DNA from: Bacteroidota bacterium | GTDB taxonomy: Bacteria; Bacteroidota; Bacteroidia; Bacteroidales; UBA932 | NCBI GenBank assembly: GCA_009778375.1 | Contig: WRJW01000137.1 | Location: 1 to 6,182, forward strand | Direction: 5' to 3' | Length of the DNA: 6,182 nt | In this document: piece after piece, positions 1 through 5,483 of the stretch | Layout: each line of letters begins with the position of its first letter | How positions within the stretch are numbered: the first letter of the stretch is position 1 | The notes under the pieces: model-generated | What the model saw: only the letters and a program-made list of their open reading frames with translations | Databases searched by the model: none | What the model was told of the DNA's origin: nothing | Made by a program: the position numbers and the translations under genes

Positions 1-479
1 GGAAAATTGACCACAATGAGTTTGGTTTCTTTGGTAATCAGGGCATATAGGTCTTCGGTCTTATATTTCCATCCCATAGATTCTTTCCATTCGGGCATCC
101 AAAAAGAGAGCTGACATCCCAACGAAACCGCTACTTCTGACAACGATTGGTACCCCGGTCCGGTAACTACTACATGGTCTCCTCTTTGCAGGATCGTTTG
201 CATGGCCATATAAACACCCTCTTCGGGGGTAGCTACCAATACCTCCTGAGGAGTTATGCAGTCGTATAATCGGGCAATCTCTTCGCGCAACAGGGGATGC
301 CCCATCGATTCGGTATATCCAAGCCCCAAATGTTGCCAAATCCTCATCGTCTCCTCGTCGGATAAGGAGAGGAGTTCGTTTAGCGTTAAGGCCTCACAAT
401 CGGAACAGCAGAGCAAATAGGGGGCCGTAAATTCGTATTTGGCAAAATAACGCTCTAAGGAAAAAGGTTTGATTTTCAT
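1..479 (-). CDS. Class I/II PLP-dependent aminotransferase, N-terminal part (cut by window edge)
   Basis: An open frame runs from ATG at 479-477 off the left edge without a stop, giving 159 residues, less than half of a usual ~380-400 residue fold-type I enzyme. Seen: residues 51-71 carry the LGLGYTESMGHPLLREEIA segment that opens the large domain of these enzymes. Residues 85-97 (TPEEGVYMAMQTI) are where the PLP-phosphate loop lies, and GPGYQSL at 107-113 supplies the aromatic residue expected to stack on PLP. KLIVVNF at 153-159 leads into the usual 'NPTG' region, which lies outside the window together with the catalytic lysine. The N-terminus (LERYFAKYEF, then a CSDCEALTLNEL segment) recalls the capreomycidine-synthase/VioD-like branch of the superfamily, but that is from memory. 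No signal peptide, so it is cytoplasmic. It starts 21 bp after the SagB-like gene and in the same frame, so it is probably the third gene of the operon. There is no Shine-Dalgarno sequence before the ATG. Superfamily call firm; substrate unknown. Confidence 0.88.
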   Translation of the reverse strand, partial: MKIKPFSLERYFAKYEFTAPYLLCCSDCEALTLNELLSLSDEETMRIWQHLGLGYTESMGHPLLREEIARLYDCITPQEVLVATPEEGVYMAMQTILQRGDHVVVTGPGYQSLSEVAVSLGCQLSFWMPEWKESMGWKYKTEDLYALITKETKLIVVNF

Positions 480-500
480 AGCTATGAAGACCAAACAGGG

Positions 501-1262
501 CTACTGTTGCCGCTCGTAGTGGCCCAGCGGCATTAGATAGAGTGGTTCTTCCTCTTCCGGAAGTTGAAGCACCTCGCTTACCCGATCATCTACAAAGGCG
601 CCAATGGAGCAAGTGCCCAAATGAAGAGATTCGGCCTGTAAATAGATGTTTTGGGCAGAATGCCCCAAATCGATACACACATATCTTTCTCGTCCCCGAT
701 CTCCATACTTGCCCGTCATCCTGCTAAAAATCGCGGCATAAACCACCGTCACCGGCGCCTCTTCTACCATGGCCTGACCCAAAGCAGCCCGGCGCAGCGC
801 TCCCCTCATATCGCCTTCAATAGTCTGTACCAACTTGTGTTCTTGGGAAATATACCTGTACACGCCAGGGGTTATGCCTTTTACCTTTCCCACAACCGCG
901 TAAATTTCAAACGGATACAATGCCCCTGCTGAGGGAGCCGTACGGAATCCGCCCCTCAAAAAAAGACGATCGGTATCCGGTTTGGTTACGCCGTATGCCG
1001 CCCATAAAACCTGGGCCAACTCCTCTGCCAAAATCTCCCGATCCTGATAATTCCGCTGTGAACGACGTTGGGCCATGGCCGTCTCTACGCTTACTTTGCC
1101 CTCCATTTGGGGAGCAGGGAGGAGATAGGTCAAAACAGCATCATCCGTTTTGGTTAGCACAGAGGGTTGTTCCCCGTTTCCCGACGGGTTTCCGGCACAT
1201 CCGGCACAAGCAATTACCATCAGCCATCCCAACTTCCATTTTTTGTTGCTTAATTTTTTCAT
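501..1262 (-). CDS. SagB/ThcOx-family FMN oxidoreductase, predicted lipoprotein
   Basis: 253 residues of the nitroreductase fold, SagB/ThcOx branch. These bind FMN; the best-known members oxidise thiazolines/oxazolines to azoles in peptide natural products, while many others have no known substrate. Seen: RRSQRNY at 66-72 (FMN-phosphate contact region), LWAAYGV at 86-92, RTAPSAGALYPFEIY at 107-121 (family signature), GVYRY at 133-137, and the C-terminal block DLGHSAQN (198-205) to GTCSIGAF (216-223), ending in PLGHYE. The N-terminus has basic residues (K2-K10), a short hydrophobic stretch and two cysteines, C19 (after VIA) and C22 (after CAG). This resembles a lipoprotein signal peptide, so the mature enzyme is probably membrane-anchored and exported; C19 fits the lipobox better. 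The domain starts near residue 55, after a low-complexity linker. It lies 19 bp downstream of the methyltransferase and 21 bp upstream of the aminotransferase. No cyclodehydratase (YcaO) or precursor peptide is visible, so an azole-forming role is not supported here. Family sure; substrate unknown. Confidence 0.9.
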   Translation of the reverse strand: MKKLSNKKWKLGWLMVIACAGCAGNPSGNGEQPSVLTKTDDAVLTYLLPAPQMEGKVSVETAMAQRRSQRNYQDREILAEELAQVLWAAYGVTKPDTDRLFLRGGFRTAPSAGALYPFEIYAVVGKVKGITPGVYRYISQEHKLVQTIEGDMRGALRRAALGQAMVEEAPVTVVYAAIFSRMTGKYGDRGRERYVCIDLGHSAQNIYLQAESLHLGTCSIGAFVDDRVSEVLQLPEEEEPLYLMPLGHYERQQ

Positions 1263-1281
1263 GATACACGTATCTAATAGA

Positions 1282-2382
1282 TTAATAATTTTTCATACAC
1301 TTCATAACAGTGTGCCCGAATCCCAATCCGTCGTACATTTTCACTACCTCCAAGCCCGCTTCTCGTACACACCGCTCCATATCACGCGAATGGTACATTT
1401 TGCTGTTTCCATTAGCCATAGCGGTAAAATAGAGGCTGATTTGAGCTAAGCAGTAAGAGGCGGTTTCGTATTTTTGCCGATCCCAAAAAGTTTCCATGAT
1501 GTACAGGTACGTTTGGGTTGTCATGGAGCGGGCGGCACGCGAGAGAATGCTTACGACTTCTTCTTCGGAAAAACAATCGAGAAACTGGGACATCCAAATC
1601 GCGTCAAATGGCTGAGGAAAAGGAGTTTCTTTATCCAACAGATTAATGCCATGCCCTAAAATCCGATCGGCATTGGGATTATCCTTAATTTTATTGCGCA
1701 TCAACTCCACCTGTTGGGGCAAATCCATAATGGTTACCACCACATCGGGATTATACGCCACGCAGCGCAAGGCCCAGCGTCCGGTATTTCCCCCCACGTC
1801 CAAAATGGTTTGGGGCGATGAGGCAAAAACAAGGGGCAAGGCATCGTCAAAAGAGTGGTCAGAATAGAAGTGATCAAAACCAAACCATGACTTTTGTACC
1901 TGTTCCGGCAGTTGAGATAAGCCTTCGTAAATAGTCGGCCAGTTGCCGAATACTTTGAGTCCTTCGGGTTTCACGTTCAGCAGGGCTTCTTCCAAATCAA
2001 AAAGGCCCAAATAATTAACATCGTGGTTAAAATCCATATTGACCTTAGCCATTTGGTCGTTAAGCAAAAACCACCCCGTCTTGGCTATATGAAACTTACC
2101 TTCTCTCAGTAAAACGGTACCAATGGTCAAAGAAGATTCGAGCAAGACCTGAGCGGCATACCGGCTTACTCCGGCCTGATGGGCAATCTCTTCTAATGTC
2201 AAGCCCTCTTTACTACCGGACAACAACGCCAGAATGCCAAACTTAACCATCAACCGCGATACCTGAAAGACCACCGGACCAAACGCTATCTCCTGAGCCA
2301 AACGCTGCGCCTCTGAGGCGCTGAAACGCTCTTTGGCATAGATTTCTTTTTGAGGGGAAGAAAGGATCATAAAATAGTTCAT
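1282..2382 (-). CDS. SAM-dependent O-methyltransferase-like protein (methyltransferase_2 family)
   Basis: 366 residues, a normal length for the family that includes hydroxyindole and plant-type O-methyltransferases, which act as dimers. Seen: residues about 20-105 form an N-terminal helical/winged-helix dimerisation region (FGILALLSG, LTLEEIAHQAGVS, then a wing ending in KFHIAKTGWFLL). The SAM-binding Rossmann domain follows, with motif I ILDVGGNTG at 193-201, the acidic MDLPQ strand end at 219-223, and WMSQFLDCFSEEE at 263-275 where the family usually has a 'LHDWSDEE'-type segment. A C-terminal helix region ends in FGHTVMKCMKN. By this alignment the catalytic histidine of classical O-methyltransferases is replaced by D269 (bases 1576-1578), so chemistry or substrate may differ. 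I recall the same segment in methyltransferases near aryl-polyene-type clusters, but cannot check this. First gene of the leftward operon. ATG 2382-2380 gives the longest frame; a second ATG at 2370-2368 is a credible alternative because the predicted promoter lies so close. Cytoplasmic. Confidence 0.87.
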   Translation of the reverse strand: MNYFMILSSPQKEIYAKERFSASEAQRLAQEIAFGPVVFQVSRLMVKFGILALLSGSKEGLTLEEIAHQAGVSRYAAQVLLESSLTIGTVLLREGKFHIAKTGWFLLNDQMAKVNMDFNHDVNYLGLFDLEEALLNVKPEGLKVFGNWPTIYEGLSQLPEQVQKSWFGFDHFYSDHSFDDALPLVFASSPQTILDVGGNTGRWALRCVAYNPDVVVTIMDLPQQVELMRNKIKDNPNADRILGHGINLLDKETPFPQPFDAIWMSQFLDCFSEEEVVSILSRAARSMTTQTYLYIMETFWDRQKYETASYCLAQISLYFTAMANGNSKMYHSRDMERCVREAGLEVVKMYDGLGFGHTVMKCMKNY

Positions 2383-2389
2383 TAAGGCT

Positions 2390-2397
2390 CAAAGGTA
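2390..2397 (-). promoter_or_regulatory. Bacteroidota-type -7 promoter element for the methyltransferase operon
   Basis: The minus strand reads TACCTTTG, an exact match to the Bacteroidota -7 consensus TAnnTTTG, preceded by TTCG. No TTG-type -33 element is seen about 19 bp upstream. Transcription would be expected to begin some 5-8 bases downstream, at about 2385-2382, practically on the first ATG (2382-2380). The message would then be nearly leaderless, or translation begins at the ATG at 2370. A weaker near-match (TACATTTT, 2432-2425) lies further upstream. Consensus from established knowledge; usage is inferred. Confidence 0.5.
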
Positions 2398-2399
2398 CG

Positions 2400-2415
2400 A
2401 ATATATCTATATATT
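2400..2415. repeat. AT-rich palindrome between the divergent -7 elements
   Basis: AATATAT-CT-ATATATT is a perfect 7-bp inverted repeat with a 2-base centre. It lies between the minus-strand -7 element (2390-2397) and overlaps the plus-strand one (2410-2417). It could be an operator for a dimeric repressor controlling both operons, or merely AT-rich promoter DNA that is palindromic by chance; with only A/T in the arms, chance is a real option. Confidence 0.4.
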
Positions 2416-2417
2416 TG
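2410..2417 (+). promoter_or_regulatory. Bacteroidota-type -7 promoter element for the M28-M61 operon
   Basis: TATATTTG followed by CACCC matches the TAnnTTTG consensus exactly, including the frequent trailing 'CA'. A start of transcription near 2422-2425 would leave a leader of about 13-16 bases before the ATG at 2438. No clear -33 TTG is present in the right place; the expected position falls over the opposite strand's -7 element. The AT-rich leader has no Shine-Dalgarno sequence, as is usual in this phylum. Confidence 0.6.
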
Positions 2418-2437
2418 CACCCATAAAATGTATAAAC

Positions 2438-3979
2438 ATGAAAAAACGTCTTTTTTTCTTACTGCCTGCACTACTGTGCGTTTTTGGCCTTTTTGCTCAG
2501 GATGCCGTTATTAGTCGAATGATCGAAATCGGCACCACCGACAACCAAACCACCCATTGGCTCGACATCCTCTCCAACCGTATCGGCGGTAGGCCTATTG
2601 GTTCCGATGCTTACAATAATGCCGTTACCTGGACGGCTTCCAAATTTAAAGAATGGGGTATGGAAGTATCCATAGAAGAGGCGGGAGAGGTGCCCGTCGG
2701 ATTTAACCGAGGCCCCTGGTTTGGGCGGATGCTGTCGGACAACGGGATGATTTTGCACTTTGCCACCCCCTCCTATACCGCCGGAACCAAAGGGGTTCAA
2801 AAGGGGCATGTATGGATAGAACCTAAGAGTCGAAGCGAATTTTTGCAAATGAAAGGAGCCCTCAAAGGAGCTTGGGTGCTCATTGGAGGCAACAGTACCG
2901 GGCGCCCAATAGACACTTCTCCAAGAGCCGACAGTCTACGAGCCAAAACATTAGCATACAATGATTCCATTTCCCTAATAAACAGAGAAATTATGATGGA
3001 AATGCGCCAAACCGGTGTAGTAAAACCCCTGCTTCCCCTTAAAGAGGAGCCTGCCCTGCTCTATAAAGAGCTGTGCGAAGCGGGCATTCTGGGAATCATC
3101 CAGTCGGCGCCCTTACCCATTATTGCCCTGTCGGATCGGAGCGTTGCCATGAATCCACAGATGAGTTTTGAAACCCTACCTACCGTCTGCGACATCAAAT
3201 TAGACGAGCATCAATATGCGGTAATTTACCAAATGGCCAAAGAGCGCAGGAATTTTGAGTTGGAATTCGACATCCGCAACCACTTTAAACCCGGCCCGGT
3301 AAAGTACCATAACGTAATAGGCATTATTCGGGGCAGCAAATATCCCAACGAATATGTGATGGTCAGCGGACACTTGGATTCTTACGATGTAGCCACCGGA
3401 GGCGTTGACTGCGGCGTAGGCGTTACCCCTGCCATGGAAGCCGCCCGACTCATTATGAAAGCGGGAGGCAAGCCCCAAAGAACCATTCTTTTCTGTCTTT
3501 TTGCCGGAGAAGAATTCGGATTATTGGGCGCCCAAGCCTACGTAAAGCAACATAAAAAAGAATTGGACAAGATTTCCAACCTCTTTAACCGAGACGGCGG
3601 CCCCACCGTTCCTACGGGCATCAGCGTACCCGAAAGCATGTACGACGATTTTGTAAAGGTTTGCGCCCCTATCAACCGAATCAACCCCGATTTTCCCTTT
3701 ACCGTACAAAAAGCCATCCCACGACCCCGCCCTACCTCATTTGGAGGTACAGACGCTACGGTATTTGCCGTTGAGGGAGTGCCCACTTTTGGATTTAGCC
3801 TTGCCGACACCAAAGGCTACAACTTTGCCTATAACGAAATCTGGCATACCGAGCGGGACACCTTCAATAAAAGCATTCCCGAATATCAGGAACACACCTC
3901 GGTAGTTACCGCCATTGTGGCCTTTGGATTGGCCAATTTAGACCATCTGTTGTCGAGAAAAGGGATGTATGTGGAATAA
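2438..3979 (+). CDS. Secreted M28-family zinc peptidase, carboxypeptidase Q-like
   Basis: 513 residues. A signal peptide (MKKR, then a hydrophobic core, probable cut at GLFA/Q near residue 20) sends it to the periplasm or beyond. Residues about 22-105 are the first part of the peptidase domain; about 106-290 hold a PA-like insert with an extra helical stretch (about 160-210); about 291-505 are the catalytic core. The five expected zinc ligands of the co-catalytic site are visible: H312 (GHLDSYD), D324 (GGVDCGVG), E359 next to the catalytic base E358 (AGEEFG), D386 (NRDGGP) and H470 (IWHTERD). Spacing between the first four matches the carboxypeptidase Q/PGCP group, dipeptide- and carboxypeptidase-like enzymes; other M28 members are aminopeptidases, so cleavage direction is not certain. 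C325 follows the bridging Asp, where many relatives have Asp or Asn. It starts at the first ATG after a good -7 element, and its last 11 bp overlap the M61 gene, implying co-translation. Confidence 0.92.
   Translation: MKKRLFFLLPALLCVFGLFAQDAVISRMIEIGTTDNQTTHWLDILSNRIGGRPIGSDAYNNAVTWTASKFKEWGMEVSIEEAGEVPVGFNRGPWFGRMLSDNGMILHFATPSYTAGTKGVQKGHVWIEPKSRSEFLQMKGALKGAWVLIGGNSTGRPIDTSPRADSLRAKTLAYNDSISLINREIMMEMRQTGVVKPLLPLKEEPALLYKELCEAGILGIIQSAPLPIIALSDRSVAMNPQMSFETLPTVCDIKLDEHQYAVIYQMAKERRNFELEFDIRNHFKPGPVKYHNVIGIIRGSKYPNEYVMVSGHLDSYDVATGGVDCGVGVTPAMEAARLIMKAGGKPQRTILFCLFAGEEFGLLGAQAYVKQHKKELDKISNLFNRDGGPTVPTGISVPESMYDDFVKVCAPINRINPDFPFTVQKAIPRPRPTSFGGTDATVFAVEGVPTFGFSLADTKGYNFAYNEIWHTERDTFNKSIPEYQEHTSVVTAIVAFGLANLDHLLSRKGMYVE
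3957..3964 (+). promoter_or_regulatory. Purine-rich ribosome-binding-like sequence before the M61 start
   Basis: GAAAAGGG ends four bases before the ATG at 3969 and lies inside the final codons of the M28 gene. It is the most Shine-Dalgarno-like sequence ahead of any start in this window and supports choosing ATG 3969 over the in-frame ATG at 3993. In a phylum that relies little on Shine-Dalgarno pairing, ribosome re-initiation at the overlap may matter more. Confidence 0.35.
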
Positions 3980-5477
3980 GACAATACGGACGATGTCGTT
4001 CGTAACTACCCTCTTTGTATGGGTATCTTCCGCTGCTCAACCGCAGGTGCACTATACCGTGGACATAGACCCCCTCGGCAACTATTTAAAAGTTACCTTA
4101 ACAGCCACAGAACTAGAAGGAACGCAAACTATGCTCAAACTCCCCGTTTGGGCGCCCGGGTATTACCTCATCATGGATTACCCGAAGCATATTGTAGATT
4201 TTGAGGCCTGTACCGACTCCCGTTCCCTGAGGTGGGAAAAAGTGGGAAAATCGGGCTGGTTGGTACAGCATGGCGATGCACCGAGTATGACCGTAACGTA
4301 TCGGGTATTTGCCAATGCTCAAAGTGTTGCTGATGCAAAAGTTACCACAGAAAGGGCTTTTATTCCCGGAAACGGCGTTTATATGTATATTGATAATCAT
4401 AAAGAACTCCCCGTTACCGTCACTTTTATTCTACCTCCCGAATGGGCAGCAATCTCTACAGGTTTAGACCCGGTTCCTGGAGAAAAAAACACCTACATAG
4501 CCAAAGATTTTGATACCCTTTACGACAGTCCGGTACTCATGGGCAACCACCGTACAAAATTCTTTGATTTGGAAGGAAAGAGTTATGAAATGGCCGTAGA
4601 AACTCCTGAAAATATGGAAGAAACCTCTTTTACAGAAGATCTCAAAAAGATCATTTCTGCCGCCACCGCCATGATGGGAAATATCCCCTACGACCATTAT
4701 TGCTTTCTCTTTTTGGGCCCGGGCGGAGGCGGTTTGGAACATAAAAATTCTCAAGCTTCTTTTGGCATCTCTTTTCGCGGCCGTGACCGTACCGCCTACC
4801 TAAGCCTCCTCTCTTTTGTTACCCACGAATATTTTCACCTCTACAACGTAAAAACCATACGCCCCATAGAACTCGGCCCCTTTGACTATGACCGGGAAGT
4901 ATTTACTTCGGGATTATGGATATCAGAAGGCTTTACCTCTTATTACGAAGGACTATTACTCCGACGTGCCGGCATAATTACAAACGACGAGGCGCTGCGC
5001 AAACACAATGCCCCTATCCAGTCAATAGAAAACGCCCAAGGAAAGCTTCACATGAGCTTGCGGCAGAGCAGTTACGATATTTGGCTCCACTTCTTTAACC
5101 GGAGCGCCAACGGAGATACCCGTATTTCTTACTACACAAAAGGGCAAACAATTGGTTTGCTGACTGATTTGGCCATTCGACAAGCTACCCAAAACATCCG
5201 GAGCCTTGACGATGTAATGAGGAGCCTTTACTACGATTTTCACATTGCCCAAGGAAGGGGATTTACCGAAGAGGAGTATTGGGCGGTGTGTGCAACTGTT
5301 GCGGGAGGGCCCATCTCCGAAATACGGGAATATGTAGAAACCGTTAAAGAAATCGACTATGTAAAATACTTCGATTACGCTGGCATTGATATAGATACAA
5401 ACAATTTACAGATGAGTTTCAGGAGCGACAAACAGTGTTCGCCTTTGCAGTTATCTATAAGAAACGCCATTTTTTAA
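3969..5477 (+). CDS. Secreted M61-family (glycyl aminopeptidase-like) metallopeptidase, short form without PDZ domain
   Basis: 502 residues. The N-terminus (K4, R7, then a hydrophobic run to SSAAQ at 20-24) is a signal peptide, so the enzyme works in the periplasm or outside. Residues about 25-195 form the M61 N-terminal beta domain (KLPVWAPGYYLIMDY at 57-71 is typical). The catalytic domain follows: GPGGGGLEH at 250-258, the glycine-rich/Glu segment that holds the substrate amino terminus; zinc motif HEYFH at 286-290 with E287 as catalytic base; third ligand E320 in WISEGFTSYYE; SYYTKGQ at 387-393 near the active site. M61 enzymes are zinc aminopeptidases; the characterised one prefers N-terminal glycine or alanine. 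Most relatives run to about 580-630 residues with a PDZ domain after the DYxKYFxYAG segment (here 463-472). This one stops about 30 residues later, and the next gene begins its stop 6 bp away, so no room for a PDZ exists. Start ATG 3969 overlaps the M28 gene by 11 bp and keeps the basic N-region; M9 (3993) would lose it. Confidence 0.9.
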   Translation: MWNKTIRTMSFVTTLFVWVSSAAQPQVHYTVDIDPLGNYLKVTLTATELEGTQTMLKLPVWAPGYYLIMDYPKHIVDFEACTDSRSLRWEKVGKSGWLVQHGDAPSMTVTYRVFANAQSVADAKVTTERAFIPGNGVYMYIDNHKELPVTVTFILPPEWAAISTGLDPVPGEKNTYIAKDFDTLYDSPVLMGNHRTKFFDLEGKSYEMAVETPENMEETSFTEDLKKIISAATAMMGNIPYDHYCFLFLGPGGGGLEHKNSQASFGISFRGRDRTAYLSLLSFVTHEYFHLYNVKTIRPIELGPFDYDREVFTSGLWISEGFTSYYEGLLLRRAGIITNDEALRKHNAPIQSIENAQGKLHMSLRQSSYDIWLHFFNRSANGDTRISYYTKGQTIGLLTDLAIRQATQNIRSLDDVMRSLYYDFHIAQGRGFTEEEYWAVCATVAGGPISEIREYVETVKEIDYVKYFDYAGIDIDTNNLQMSFRSDKQCSPLQLSIRNAIF

Positions 5478-5483
5478 ACAAAC

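Noticed and set aside
61..339. 92-codon open frame on the minus strand
   Set aside because: It lies in another frame over the aminotransferase, whose frame has clear family motifs from 479 to the window edge. The short translation resembles nothing.
480..500. Small precursor peptide gene that would suggest an azole-peptide pathway with the SagB-like enzyme
   Set aside because: The gaps around the SagB-like gene are only 19 and 21 bp, too small for a peptide gene, and no YcaO gene is present in the window.
542..1449. Several plus-strand open frames of 60-115 codons
   Set aside because: They are antisense to the SagB-like and methyltransferase genes, whose protein motifs are unmistakable. Their translations are low-quality with no recognisable domain.
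2425..2432. Second minus-strand promoter, TACATTTT
   Set aside because: One mismatch at the key final G of TAnnTTTG and no -33 element; kept only as an alternative.
2428..2437. ATG at 2428 as the start of the M28 gene
   Set aside because: It is out of frame with the peptidase; ATG 2438 gives a good signal peptide directly.
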